A stretch of 64,000 nucleotides of DNA from Janthinobacterium sp. 344 (GCF_900112025.1 NZ_FOKL01000013.1:58909-122908); one strand, 5' to 3'. Numbered from the stretch's first letter, positions 39,296-48,250 are shown. Numbers and translations are program-made. Notes: generated by a model from the sequence alone, not told the origin.

Positions 39296-40539
39296 ACGGC
39301 TTCGTGCAGGCACTGGGCTGGACCTTGCTGCACTTCCTGTGGCAGGGCATCCTGATCGGCTGCGCCACGGCGCTGGCGTGGGCCGCCTTGCGCCATGCCC
39401 GTTCGGAAGCGCGGTATGCCGTCGGCTGCGGCGCCCTGCTGGCCTGCCTGTGCTGGCCTTTGGTGGGGCTGTCGCTGCGCCTGGCCAGCGGCGACGCGGC
39501 CAGCCCGGCGTTTGCCGGCCCCCTGCTCCCGACAACGCTGCTGGCCCCCGAAGGCTTGCCTGGCCTGCAGACTGCGCTGAGTGTCATCGTCAGCGTCTGG
39601 GCGCTGTGCGCCGCCGTCCTGGCCTTGCGCATGGCGCTGGGCATGCTGTGGATAGAGCGCAGCGCCCGCCGCACTCGCGCCACGCATCCGGCATGGCAGG
39701 CGCGCTTGCTGCGGATGGCGCAGGCGGCGGGAGTGACGCGGGCCGTGCGGCTGCGCGTGCTCGATGGCCTTGCCAGCCCTGTCACGGCCGGCATCTGGCG
39801 CCCCGTGGTGCTGGTACCAGCCTCGCTGGTCACAGGCATGCCGCCCGACCTGCTGGCAGCACTGCTGGCACACGAGCTGGCGCATATCCGGCGCCACGAT
39901 TATCTGGTCAACCTGCTGCAAAACGTCATCGAGGCGCTGCTGTTCTTCCACCCTGCCGTCTGGTGGATTTCACGCGGCGTGCGCCTCGAACGGGAACACA
40001 TTGCAGATGATTTCGCAGCAAGACAACTGGGCGAACCGCGGCGTCTGGCTCTTGCACTCTCGGAACTGGAACGTCTCCAGTTCTCAACCCACCACCTGGC
40101 CCAGGCGGCCAACGGAGGAGATCTTATGTCACGTATCAAACGATTGCTGCGCCCCGCACCACCAACCCTGAACTGGAAGGCGGCCGTGCCCCTGCTGGCA
40201 CTGGCAGGCGCCTGCCTCGGCCTCTACGGCCAGGCCGTCGCCGCGGCCAGCGCACCGGCACTGGAGCGCCGTCCCGTCATCGACTTTGGCGTCTGCGGCA
40301 AACCGCTCTACCCCGCCGCATCGCTGCAGGCCAAGGAAACGGGCACGGTCGACATGTCCTTTGATGTCGACGCCACCGGCAAGGTCCAGGGGTCGAGCGT
40401 GGTCAAGAGCAGTGGCCATCCGGCCCTCGACGAAGCGGCGCGCACGGGCATTGCCAAGTGCACGTTCAAGCCGGCCCTGGCTGGCGGCAAGCCTGTCAGC
40501 GCCAGCGTCAAGGTGCAATACGTCTGGCGCCTGAACTAA
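39292..40539 (+). CDS. M56 (BlaR1-like) peptidase fused to a TonB C-terminal domain
   Basis: A 415-residue membrane protein. Hydrophobic helices occur at residues about 5-25, 38-58 and 95-115. The M56 zinc-protease motif is LLAHELAHIRRHDYLVNLLQ near residue 190, with HIADDFAARQLGE later as the third-ligand region. A further helix (VPLLALAGACLGLYGQAVAA) near residue 300 leads into a periplasmic domain that matches TonB C-terminal repeats (YPAASLQAKETGTVDMSFDV and TFKPALAGGKPVSASVKVQY). The penicillin-binding sensor of BlaR1 is absent. It starts in the ATGA overlap with the repressor gene. The inducing signal is unknown. Confidence 0.85.
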   Translation: MNGFVQALGWTLLHFLWQGILIGCATALAWAALRHARSEARYAVGCGALLACLCWPLVGLSLRLASGDAASPAFAGPLLPTTLLAPEGLPGLQTALSVIVSVWALCAAVLALRMALGMLWIERSARRTRATHPAWQARLLRMAQAAGVTRAVRLRVLDGLASPVTAGIWRPVVLVPASLVTGMPPDLLAALLAHELAHIRRHDYLVNLLQNVIEALLFFHPAVWWISRGVRLEREHIADDFAARQLGEPRRLALALSELERLQFSTHHLAQAANGGDLMSRIKRLLRPAPPTLNWKAAVPLLALAGACLGLYGQAVAAASAPALERRPVIDFGVCGKPLYPAASLQAKETGTVDMSFDVDATGKVQGSSVVKSSGHPALDEAARTGIAKCTFKPALAGGKPVSASVKVQYVWRLN

Positions 40540-40623
40540 TGTCTGCGCGGCGGCAGGCAGCAGCGCTGCCGCCGCCGCTTGCGGGTATGATCATGGATTC
40601 TTCCACGCCTCTGTGAACACGCC

Positions 40624-41661
40624 ATGAACAAGATCAAAACCGGCCTGGTCGGCTACGGCTTCGCCGGCTCCACCTTCCACGCTCCCGTCCTGTCCACCAT
40701 CGATGCCCTGGAACTGGCCGCCGTCGCCTCCAGCAAACCCGACCTCGTGCGCAAGGACTGGCCGCACGCCACCGTCTACGCGGAACCGGCGCAGCTGTTC
40801 GCCGACGCCTCGATCGAGCTGGTGGTCATCGCCGCGCCCAACGAAGCGCATTACAGCCTGGCGCTGGCAGCCCTGCAGGCGGGCAAGCACGTGGTGGTCG
40901 ACAAGCCCTTTACCATTTCCAGCACCGAGGCGCAGACCCTGATCGCCCTGGCCAAGGAGCGCAAGCTGGTGCTCAGCGTGTACCACAACCGGCGCTGGGA
41001 TGGCGATTTCCTGACGCTCCAGGCGCTGCTGGCGCAAGGTACCCTGGGCCGCATCGCCAGCGTCGAATCGCATTTCGACCGCTTCCGCCCCGAGATCCGC
41101 CAGCGCTGGCGCGAGTCCGCCGCGCCCGGTGGCGGCCTGCTGTACGACCTGGGGCCCCACATGCTGGACCAGGCCGTGCAGCTGTTCGGCATGCCGGAAA
41201 AACTGTATGCCGACATCGCCCTGCAGCGCGATGGCGCGCAGGCGGTGGATTATGTCCACCTGGTGCTGTATTACGACAGGCTGCGCGTGGTGCTGCAGGC
41301 GGGCTGCCTGGTGAAGGCACCGACGGCGCGCTTCGCCGTGCATGGCGACAAGGGCAGTTTCGTGAAGTTCGGCCTCGATCCGCAGGAAGACGCCCTGAGG
41401 GCGGGCGGCAAGCCGGGCCAGCCCGGCTGGGGCGTGGACCCCGTGCGCGGCGCGCTGCACCTGGGCACCCAGCCCGACGGCCACTGCGAGCACCTGGCGA
41501 TGCAGCCGGGGCGCTACCAGGATTTTTACCAGGGCATGGCCGACGCCATCCGCCACGGCGCGGCAGCGCCCGTGGCGGCCGAGGATGCGGCGGCGACGAT
41601 ACGCCTGATCGAACTGGCGCTGCAAAGCGCCGCCGAAGGCCGCGTGCTGACGGTCAGCTGA
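40624..41661 (+). CDS. Gfo/Idh/MocA-family oxidoreductase, YdgJ/IolX-like
   Basis: A 345-residue NAD(P)-dependent sugar or inositol dehydrogenase-like protein. The Rossmann motif KTGLVGYGFAGSTFHAPVLS is at the start, IAAPNEAHYSLALAALQAGK near residue 72, and the EKP-type motif appears as VVDKPFT near residue 95. SVYHNRRWDGDFLTLQALLA near residue 118 is typical of the YdgJ/IolX branch. The C-terminal domain has LLYDLGPHMLDQAVQLFG. The substrate is not determined. It stands alone, convergent with the membrane-protein pair that follows. Confidence 0.9.
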   Translation: MNKIKTGLVGYGFAGSTFHAPVLSTIDALELAAVASSKPDLVRKDWPHATVYAEPAQLFADASIELVVIAAPNEAHYSLALAALQAGKHVVVDKPFTISSTEAQTLIALAKERKLVLSVYHNRRWDGDFLTLQALLAQGTLGRIASVESHFDRFRPEIRQRWRESAAPGGGLLYDLGPHMLDQAVQLFGMPEKLYADIALQRDGAQAVDYVHLVLYYDRLRVVLQAGCLVKAPTARFAVHGDKGSFVKFGLDPQEDALRAGGKPGQPGWGVDPVRGALHLGTQPDGHCEHLAMQPGRYQDFYQGMADAIRHGAAAPVAAEDAAATIRLIELALQSAAEGRVLTVS

Positions 41662-41667
41662 TCGGCA

Positions 41668-41997
41668 TCAGTTGATGATGAAGGCCAGCACCACGGCGCC
41701 CAGCGCCAGCATGGCCAGGCCGCAGATGAACACCAGCTCGCCCCACCATTCGTAGCGCAAGCGCGACTGGCCGGGGCGCAGCGATAAAAAAGACAGCACG
41801 GCGCTGACGAGAAAAATGAGGGCATCGACGGCCAGCAGCTTGTCGATCACCACGCGCACATCGCCGCGCGGCGCCAGGTGCCCGATCGACAGCACCGTCA
41901 TGCACACGCCGATCATCGTCGCCGAGGTGGGCAGGATATGCGCCGACAAGCCCCGCGCCGGCAAGCCCCGTTCGGGCGCCGTGCCGTCGCCAGACAT
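41668..41997 (-). CDS. Three-helix membrane protein
   Basis: A 109-residue protein of unknown family. It has three hydrophobic helices (ILPTSATMIGVCMTVLSIGH, LAVDALIFLVSAVLSFLSLR and LVFICGLAMLALGAVVLAFI). Its ATG overlaps the stop codon of the upstream secreted-protein gene by one base (TGATG), so the two are co-translated and perhaps act together. No catalytic motif is visible. Confidence 0.7.
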   Translation of the reverse strand: MSGDGTAPERGLPARGLSAHILPTSATMIGVCMTVLSIGHLAPRGDVRVVIDKLLAVDALIFLVSAVLSFLSLRPGQSRLRYEWWGELVFICGLAMLALGAVVLAFIIN

Positions 41998-42461
41998 CAG
42001 GGCTGGCCCTGATTCGTTCCCGCCGGCCAGACCAGCTCCACGCGCGCGGAACCGCCGGCCTTGATTTGCACCTTGCGCTCGAGCGTCTTGCCGGCCAGGC
42101 TGGCGCGCAGACTGTAGCTGCCCGGCGGTAATTTCGCCAGCAGGAACGGTCCGCTGGCCGTCGTTGCCAACACCTGCGCGCCCTTGGCGTCGCGGATCTC
42201 CAGCTTCACGTCGGAGGCAAATTCCGCCTTGCCCGGCGCTTGCACGGAAAACACCAGGCTCAATGGCCAATGCCGGCTGGCGCTCTTGATGGCCGTCGAT
42301 TCATCGAGGCCGATGCCGCCGCTCAGGTACTCCACTGCCCCGCTCTTCTGCACGGGTGGCAGTGCGCTTTCGCTCTGCGCGTGGGCGGCGCCTGCCAGCA
42401 AGACCCCCGCCGTGAAGATTGCCGCCATCAAACGGGGGGTACCGCGTCTGTCATATGCCAT
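41997..42461 (-). CDS. Secreted protein with carboxypeptidase-regulatory-like fold
   Basis: A 154-residue protein with a signal peptide (LMAAIFTAGVLLAGAAHAQS). The mature part has a beta-sandwich-like pattern (VKLEIRDAKGAQVLATTASG, then LPPGSYSLRASLAGKTLERK) that resembles carboxypeptidase regulatory-like or similar domains. The function is unknown. The start at 42461 is supported by GGAG eight bases upstream; an earlier in-frame ATG at 42476 is possible. It is coupled to the downstream three-helix protein. Confidence 0.72.
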   Translation of the reverse strand: MAYDRRGTPRLMAAIFTAGVLLAGAAHAQSESALPPVQKSGAVEYLSGGIGLDESTAIKSASRHWPLSLVFSVQAPGKAEFASDVKLEIRDAKGAQVLATTASGPFLLAKLPPGSYSLRASLAGKTLERKVQIKAGGSARVELVWPAGTNQGQP

Positions 42462-42527
42462 GTCAGTCTCCATCAACTCAGTTGTATCAAGATAGGAAGC
42501 GCAGCTTAGGCCGGACTTAGTGTCACG

Positions 42528-42719
42528 TCAGCGCCGGCGCATGGCGTCGGCGATCTTCTGGTCCGTCTTGTACTGGCTCAGCGCATACACGGCCCAGATC
42601 GTGGCTGGCAGCCAGCCGATCAACGTAATTTGCAGGATCAGGCAAATGATGCCGGCGATCGGGCGGCCGATCGTGAAAAAGGTCAGCCATGGGAGAATCA
42701 GGGCGATCAGCAAGCGCAT
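42528..42719 (-). CDS. YqaE/Pmp3 family membrane protein
   Basis: A 63-residue hydrophobic protein with two membrane helices (LLIALILPWLTFFTIG and GIICLILQITLIGWLPATIW), as in the Pmp3/YqaE (UPF0057) family. Members are often stress-inducible and influence membrane potential in other organisms. The C-terminus is basic (AMRRR). GGAAATAAAG precedes the ATG. Confidence 0.85.
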   Translation of the reverse strand: MRLLIALILPWLTFFTIGRPIAGIICLILQITLIGWLPATIWAVYALSQYKTDQKIADAMRRR

Positions 42720-42795
42720 CTTTATTTCCTTGAATATTCCCCTGTGCCGCGGGGACCGGGCCGGCCTGCGCCGGCGGTAAAGTCCATGCCTGCGA

Positions 42796-43689
42796 TTATA
42801 GCGATACTGGCGCCTCGCGCCGGTCCTGCGCCAGCAGTTTTTCCATCCAGGCTAGGATGGCGGCAAAGATGGCATCGCGGTTCACTTCGTTGAAGTTTTC
42901 ATGGTAGTTGGCCGGATAAAAATGGTACTCGAGCAAGCCTTCTGGCACGCTGCGCAGCATGCTTTCCGTGGCGCGGCTGCTGGCCAGCTTGTCGTCGCCC
43001 GCCACCACGGCGAACAGGGGAAAGCGCCAGCCGGACAGGCCGCCGGCCAGCGCCTTTTGCGCCGACAGCAAGGCATGGGCGAAACGCACCGTCGCCGCGC
43101 TGGCGCGGATGCCGTCGCGCTCGTCCTGGAAATGGCGCGCGGTAATCGTCTGGTCGTGCGTCAGCAGCATGGTCAAGTTACCCAGCGGCACTTTCATCGT
43201 GGGAAAATGCCTGGCCAGCCAGCCGGACAGCACCTGCATCAGCTTGGGCACGGGGATCGCATTCACGTAGTACGGCGACGAGAGAACAAAGCCCTGGATG
43301 GCCGGCTCGCCCGCGAAACGCCGCAGTCCCAGGTGCGTGGCGATCAGGCCGCCCATCGAATGCCCCATGACGAAAATCGGCACGCCCGGATACGTGGCCT
43401 TGACCCAGGCGAGGAACAGCTCCTCGTCGTCGAGGAAGGCCTCGAACGAGGGGATGTCGACCTTGCGCTTGCCATCGTGGCCCACCATGTCGAAGCTGAC
43501 GGTGGCGATGCCGTGCTGGCGGAAGAACAGCGCCGGCGTGACGTAGTCGCCCGCATGCGCCATGCCGCCGTGGATCGCCAGGATCACGGCGCGCGGCTGC
43601 CCTGGCGCTGCCGGCTGCCAGATGTGGATGGGCCGCTCGACCTGGTCGCTGCACAGCAGGCTGGCCATCTTGTCTTCTGAAAATCGCAT
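42796..43689 (-). CDS. Alpha/beta hydrolase, monoacylglycerol-lipase-like
   Basis: A 297-residue alpha/beta hydrolase. The oxyanion region reads AVILAIHGGMAHAGDYVTPA, the nucleophile elbow is VMGHSMGGLIATHLGL near residue 117, and VVAGDDKLASSRAT and YHENFNEVNRD provide the likely acid and histidine. The substrate is unknown; lysophospholipase or monoglyceride lipase homologues share this pattern. The ATG at 43689 has AGGAG at a good distance, so I prefer it to the upstream in-frame ATG at 43704. It follows the LysR gene on the same strand. Confidence 0.87.
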   Translation of the reverse strand: MRFSEDKMASLLCSDQVERPIHIWQPAAPGQPRAVILAIHGGMAHAGDYVTPALFFRQHGIATVSFDMVGHDGKRKVDIPSFEAFLDDEELFLAWVKATYPGVPIFVMGHSMGGLIATHLGLRRFAGEPAIQGFVLSSPYYVNAIPVPKLMQVLSGWLARHFPTMKVPLGNLTMLLTHDQTITARHFQDERDGIRASAATVRFAHALLSAQKALAGGLSGWRFPLFAVVAGDDKLASSRATESMLRSVPEGLLEYHFYPANYHENFNEVNRDAIFAAILAWMEKLLAQDRREAPVSL

Positions 43690-43710
43690 CGCTGCTCCTG
43701 TCATGCCCTG

Positions 43711-44604
43711 TCACGCCTTCAGATGATCGATCAACTGGCGCGCATACAGGGGTAGTTCACTGAACTGGCGCACGCAGAGGGTGAGATTGCGTACCGACCA
43801 GGGATCGGATAATTCCATGCAGCGCAGCGCCATCGTCTGCTGGCAGCGGCTGGCCGCCGCCAGCGGCACCACGCTCACGCCCACGCCGCTGGCCACCATG
43901 CGGCACACGGCGTCGAAGCTGCGCAGGCGCACGCGCACTTTCAGCGGGCGGCCCAGGCGCGCCGCGTGCAGGCCCAGGTACTGCTGCATCGCGCTGTCGT
44001 CGGCCAGGCCGATGAAATCGTGATCGAGCACGCTGGCAAAGTCGACGACGCCATCCTGGCCCAGGGCGCGGTGGTGCACGCCGTCCGCCGCCGCGATCAC
44101 CACCAGCCGGTCGGGGCGGAACAGAAACGTCTGCAAGCCGCGCATGTCCACCGAATCGGAGACGATGCCCATGTCGGCCAGCCCTTCCGACACAGCCTTG
44201 ACGATATCGTAACTGAGACGCTCTTCCAGGTCGATGGTCAGGTTCGGATGGCGGTCGAGGAAAGCGCCGAGCGCCTCGGGCAGGAACTCGCTGAGCGCCG
44301 CCGTATTGCACAGCAAGCGCAGCTGCCCTTTCAAGCCGCGCGCAAATTCACCGAGTTCCCCGCGCATTTTCTCCATTTGCAGGGAAACGAGGCGCGCGTG
44401 ATGCAGCAGGGTCTGGCCCACCGGCGTCGGCTCCACGCCGCGCCGGCCGCGCAGCAGCAGCGGCATGCCCAGCATCTCTTCCATGCCGCGCACGCGCGCG
44501 CTGGCCGACGCCAATGCCAGATGGCTGCGCGCCGCGCCCGCCGTCAGGCTGCCCGCCTCCACCACGTTGACAAACAGCTGCAAGTCGACCAGATCAAAGC
44601 GCAT
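43711..44604 (-). CDS. LysR-family transcriptional regulator
   Basis: A 297-residue LysR regulator. The N-terminal helix-turn-helix reads LQLFVNVVEAGSLTAGAARS, then LALASASARVRGMEEMLGMP, followed by the periplasmic-binding-protein-like effector domain. It is divergent from the TauE/SafE exporter across a 124-base gap and upstream of the hydrolase gene, so either could be a target. The effector is unknown. Confidence 0.9.
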   Translation of the reverse strand: MRFDLVDLQLFVNVVEAGSLTAGAARSHLALASASARVRGMEEMLGMPLLLRGRRGVEPTPVGQTLLHHARLVSLQMEKMRGELGEFARGLKGQLRLLCNTAALSEFLPEALGAFLDRHPNLTIDLEERLSYDIVKAVSEGLADMGIVSDSVDMRGLQTFLFRPDRLVVIAAADGVHHRALGQDGVVDFASVLDHDFIGLADDSAMQQYLGLHAARLGRPLKVRVRLRSFDAVCRMVASGVGVSVVPLAAASRCQQTMALRCMELSDPWSVRNLTLCVRQFSELPLYARQLIDHLKA

Positions 44605-44728
44605 GGCGCCCTCCTTTGCGCCATCTTACCAGCCTTCGTATTTCACTGAGGCTCGCTCTCGATAATCCGCCTTGGCGAAAGCGCGCGCGGCGCGCAAAAT
44701 CGCTGCAAAATCACTGTGGGATAAACAG

Positions 44729-45472
44729 ATGGAAACCTCGTTTTTATTGGTCGTCGGCGCCAGCTTCATCGCCGCTGGCTTCGTCAAGGGCGTAGTGGGT
44801 CTGGGGCTGCCAACCGTCGCCATGGGCACGCTCAGCCTCGTCATGGCGCCCGTGCAGGCGGCGGCGCTGCTGATCGTGCCGTCGATGGTGACGAATGTGT
44901 GGCAGCTGGCGGCCGGCCCCGGCCTGCGCGCCCTGCTGCGGCGCCTGTGGCCCATGCTGGCCGCCGTCATGGCCGGCACCCTGGCGGGCGGTGCCCTGCT
45001 GCCGAAGGACGGCGGCGCCTGGGCCGTCGTCGCACTGGGCGTGGCGCTGATGCTGTATGCGCTGGCCGGCCTGTTCTCGCTGCAGCTGCGCGTGCCCGCC
45101 CGGCACGAAGCGTGGCTGGGCCCCGTGATGGGCGCGGCGACGGGCCTGGTGACGGCCGCCACGGGCGTGTTCGTGATCCCCGCCGTGCCGTATCTGCAGG
45201 GGCTGGGATTGGCGCGCGACGCCCTGATACAGGCGCTGGGCCTGGCGTTCAGCGTGTCGACGGTGGCGCTGGCGGCCAGCCTGGCGCTGCACGGCGACTT
45301 CAGCCTGGGCGCGGCGGGCGCCTCCGCGTATGCGCTGCTGCCCGCGCTGGCCGGCATGCTGGCCGGCCAATGGCTGCGCGCGCGCATCTCGCAGCAGGTG
45401 TTCAAGCGGTGTTTTTTTGTCGGGCTGTTCGCCCTGGGCCTGCATGCGGCGGTCAAACCATGGCTGGGATGA
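44729..45472 (+). CDS. TauE/SafE-family membrane transporter
   Basis: A 247-residue membrane protein with about seven helices. The family features are the two repeated halves with GAGFVKG-like sequence (IAAGFVKGVVGLGLPTVAMG) and MGAATGLVTAATGVFVIPAV. TauE/SafE proteins are proposed to export small sulfur-containing anions such as sulfite or sulfoacetate. The start at 44729 removes a basic 19-residue extension with no ribosome binding site. It is divergent from the LysR gene and overlaps the next small gene in ATGA. Confidence 0.88.
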   Translation: METSFLLVVGASFIAAGFVKGVVGLGLPTVAMGTLSLVMAPVQAAALLIVPSMVTNVWQLAAGPGLRALLRRLWPMLAAVMAGTLAGGALLPKDGGAWAVVALGVALMLYALAGLFSLQLRVPARHEAWLGPVMGAATGLVTAATGVFVIPAVPYLQGLGLARDALIQALGLAFSVSTVALAASLALHGDFSLGAAGASAYALLPALAGMLAGQWLRARISQQVFKRCFFVGLFALGLHAAVKPWLG

Positions 45473-45717
45473 TGCAGATCGATTGGCAGGGCGACCACGC
45501 CCTGTGTGCCTGGATCGACGGCCAGCAGGTGGCCATGCTCGACTTGAGCAGGATTGCGGACGAGGTCACGGTGAACATGCTGTTCGTGAAACCGCCGTTC
45601 CGCCGGCGCGGCATCGGCGGGGCGCTGCTGCGGCGGCTGTTGCACGACCATCCATCGGCGAGCGCCGCCTGCAGACACCCGCGGCTGCGGGCGCTGCTGG
45701 AGAGTCAACCTATTTAA
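45469..45717 (+). CDS. Minimal GNAT-like acetyltransferase domain
   Basis: An 82-residue protein whose central part, VNMLFVKPPFRRRGIGGALL, matches the acetyl-CoA-binding motif A of GNAT acetyltransferases (RxxGxG/A). A full GNAT fold needs about 140 residues, so the C-terminal half is missing or replaced. The ATG overlaps the stop of the TauE gene in ATGA, indicating translational coupling; 45472 is an alternative start. It may be a true mini-GNAT or a decaying gene. Confidence 0.62.
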   Translation: MMQIDWQGDHALCAWIDGQQVAMLDLSRIADEVTVNMLFVKPPFRRRGIGGALLRRLLHDHPSASAACRHPRLRALLESQPI

Positions 45718-45784
45718 CGTGCTCAGGGCAAGGCGCGGCGCGGCAGACAGCACGCTAGTGCGGCAACGCGCCGCCATGGGCGCT

Positions 45785-46447
45785 TTAAATGCCGTAGCGC
45801 GCGCGGTAGGCGGAAACGGCCTCTTTATGCTGCAGCAATTCCGGATCGGCGCCAGCGCCGTTCAGGTAGCCGAACAGGTCGTCCAGGTTGCCGATCGAGA
45901 TGACAGGGATGCCATACTGTTTCGACACTTCCTGCACCGCCGAACTTGGCGACAGCTGGCCGTCCGGGCCGGAACGCTCCATGCGGTCCAGGGCGATCAG
46001 CACGGCGCATGGCTCGGCGCCGGCGGCGCGGATCATGTCCACCGATTCGCGCACCGAGGTGCCGGCCGAGATCACATCGTCAATGATGACAACCTTGCCA
46101 TGCAGCTTGGCGCCGACGATGGTGCCGCCTTCGCCATGGTCCTTGGCTTCCTTGCGGTTGAAGGCGAACGAGGTGTTGCGGCCCTTGCCGGCCAGCGCCA
46201 CGGCGGTAGCCGACGCCAGGGTGATGCCCTTGTAGGCGGGGCCGAACAGCATGTCGAATTCCACGCCCGAGTCGAGCAGGGTCTGCGCGTAGAACTGCGC
46301 CAGCTCGGCCAGGGTGGCGCCGTCATGGAACAGGCCCGCATTGAAGAAGTACGGCGACTGGCGCCCGGCCTTGGTGGTGAACTCGCCGAACCGCAAGACT
46401 CCCTTGGATACTGAAAACGCGATAAACTGCTGGCGTAAATTATTCAC
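45785..46447 (-). CDS. pyrE: Orotate phosphoribosyltransferase
   Basis: Converts orotate and PRPP to orotidine monophosphate in pyrimidine synthesis. The 220-residue product begins NNLRQQFIAFSVSKGVLRFG and contains KAGRQSPYFFNAGLF, AYKGITLASATAVAL, FNRKEAKDHGEGG and the PRPP motif VVIIDDVISAGTS near residue 120. The start is the GTG at 46447 with GAGG upstream, which gives the usual N-terminus. It is divergent from the exodeoxyribonuclease gene. Confidence 0.95.
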   Translation of the reverse strand: MNNLRQQFIAFSVSKGVLRFGEFTTKAGRQSPYFFNAGLFHDGATLAELAQFYAQTLLDSGVEFDMLFGPAYKGITLASATAVALAGKGRNTSFAFNRKEAKDHGEGGTIVGAKLHGKVVIIDDVISAGTSVRESVDMIRAAGAEPCAVLIALDRMERSGPDGQLSPSSAVQEVSKQYGIPVISIGNLDDLFGYLNGAGADPELLQHKEAVSAYRARYGI

Positions 46448-46566
46448 ATTAGCCTCATTTTTTAAAAGTGCCTGTATTTTAATCCGCGCGCAGCGGCGAG
46501 ACAATCGCCATGCCGCGCGGCCGGCCCCGTCCAGCGCCGCTGGCGCTCACCATTGACTCTCACTCT

Positions 46567-47343
46567 ATGCCAAAAATTATCTCCGCCAATCTGAACGGCA
46601 TCCGTTCCGCCGCCAAAAAAGGCTTTTTCAACTGGATGGGCACGCAGACGGCCGATTTCATCTGCGTGCAGGAATTGAAGGCGCAGTTGCCCGACATGAC
46701 GCCGGAATTCCTCAATCCGCACGGCTACCATGGCCATTTCCACTACGCGGAGAAAAAGGGTTACTCCGGCACGGGCGTGTACAGCAAGGCCGAACCGGAC
46801 GCCGTGCATATCGGCTTCGGCAGCCCGGAATTCGATGCCGAAGGCCGCTACGTGCGCTGTGATTTTGGCAACCTGTCCGTCATTTCCGTGTATTGCCCGT
46901 CCGGTTCGTCCGGCCCGGAACGCCAGGAAGCCAAGTTCCGCTTCATGGAACTGTTCCTGCCGCACCTGCTGGAACTGAAGGCGCTGGGCCGCGAAGTGGT
47001 CATCTGCGGCGACTGGAATATCGCCCACCACGAAATCGACTTGAAGAACTGGAAGGGCAACAAGAAAAATTCCGGCTTCCTGCCCGAAGAACGGGCATGG
47101 CTGACGCGCGTCTTCGACGAAGTGGGCTTCGTCGACGTGCATCGCGGCCTGGACAAGCGCGAAGACCAGTACACCTGGTGGAGCAACCGCGGACAAGCCT
47201 ACGCGAAGAACGTGGGCTGGCGCATCGACTACCACGTCGCCACGCCCGGCATCGCGGCCCAGGCGCATACGGTCAGCGTCTACAAGGACGAGCGTTTTTC
47301 CGATCACGCGCCGTTGATCATCGATTACACGATCAAGGCATAA
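46567..47343 (+). CDS. xth: Exodeoxyribonuclease III
   Basis: Class II AP endonuclease and 3'-5' exonuclease of base excision repair. The 258-residue product starts MPKIISANLNGIRSAAKKGF, has the metal-binding glutamate in FICVQELKAQ near residue 34, the catalytic core CGDWNIAHHEIDLKNWKGN near residue 150, WRIDYHVATP, and the terminal SDHAPLIIDYTIKA. This is the ExoIII/XthA branch. The start follows from the conserved PKIISANLNG motif. Confidence 0.94.
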   Translation: MPKIISANLNGIRSAAKKGFFNWMGTQTADFICVQELKAQLPDMTPEFLNPHGYHGHFHYAEKKGYSGTGVYSKAEPDAVHIGFGSPEFDAEGRYVRCDFGNLSVISVYCPSGSSGPERQEAKFRFMELFLPHLLELKALGREVVICGDWNIAHHEIDLKNWKGNKKNSGFLPEERAWLTRVFDEVGFVDVHRGLDKREDQYTWWSNRGQAYAKNVGWRIDYHVATPGIAAQAHTVSVYKDERFSDHAPLIIDYTIKA

Positions 47344-47349
47344 GCACCG

Positions 47350-48249
47350 CTACAGGCTGCGCCGGCTTTCAAAGTGGCGCGGCTCGCCCGTCAACGGGTC
47401 CGTGAAATCGATGGCGCGCGCCAGCAGCTGCAAGGGCTGCGACATGTCGTCTTCCTTGCACGGCAGCGCCACGGGATAAAACGCGTCGTTGACGATGGGG
47501 ATGCCCAGCGCCGCCAGGTGCACGCGCAGCTGGTGCTTGCGGCCCGTGTGCGGATGCAGGCGGTACAGATTCAGCGCACCGCGCCGCTCGATCACGTCGA
47601 TGACGGTTTCCGAGTTCGGCTCGCCGTCCTCCTCGCGCATGAGGAAGAACTGGCCGCCCTCGACCATGCGGCTGCGGTAGGTGAACGGGAATTCGCGCGC
47701 CGCCAATGCCGGCGCCAGCGCCTCATACGTCTTGCGCACTTCGCGGCGCTGGAACAGCGACTGGTAGGCGCCACGACTGGCTATCTGGCGCGAAAAAATC
47801 ACTACGCCGGCCGTCTCGCGGTCGAGGCGGTGGATCGGCGTCAGCTCGGCGCAGTCCAGGCTTTTCTTCAGGCGCGTCAGCAAGGTCTCCTGCACGAAGC
47901 GCCCGCCCGGCGTCATCGGCAGAAAATGCGGCTTGTCGACCACCACCAGGTGCTCGTCCTGGTACAGGATGGCTTCCTGGAAGGGGATCGGCGTTTCGCG
48001 TTCCAGCTCACGATAGTAAAAAATGCGCATGCCGCGCCGGTAGGCGCTGTCCGGCCCCAGCACGGCGCCGTCGCCATCGACCACTTCCCCGCGCGCCATG
48101 CGGTCCAGCCACTGCGCGGCGCCGATCTGCGGATAGCGCTCGACGAGGAAGGCGAGCATGCCTGGCCACTGCCCTTCGGGCAGCCACAGGTAGCTGGGCG
48201 CCACGCCGTCGCGCATGGGCAACGGGGCGGCGGCGTGGCGCTTGGCCAT
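47350..48249 (-). CDS. RluA-family pseudouridine synthase
   Basis: A 299-residue pseudouridine synthase. The catalytic aspartate lies in TPIHRLDRETAGVVIFSR near residue 140; HPHTGRKHQLRVHLAALGIP near residue 230 is the second family motif. The N-terminal part lacks a clear S4 domain sequence but has an S4-like RMARGEVVDGDGAVL. Which rRNA or tRNA position it modifies cannot be stated. Its stop codon lies six bases from the end of the convergent exonuclease gene. Confidence 0.9.
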   Translation of the reverse strand: MAKRHAAAPLPMRDGVAPSYLWLPEGQWPGMLAFLVERYPQIGAAQWLDRMARGEVVDGDGAVLGPDSAYRRGMRIFYYRELERETPIPFQEAILYQDEHLVVVDKPHFLPMTPGGRFVQETLLTRLKKSLDCAELTPIHRLDRETAGVVIFSRQIASRGAYQSLFQRREVRKTYEALAPALAAREFPFTYRSRMVEGGQFFLMREEDGEPNSETVIDVIERRGALNLYRLHPHTGRKHQLRVHLAALGIPIVNDAFYPVALPCKEDDMSQPLQLLARAIDFTDPLTGEPRHFESRRSL

Positions 48250-48250
48250 C

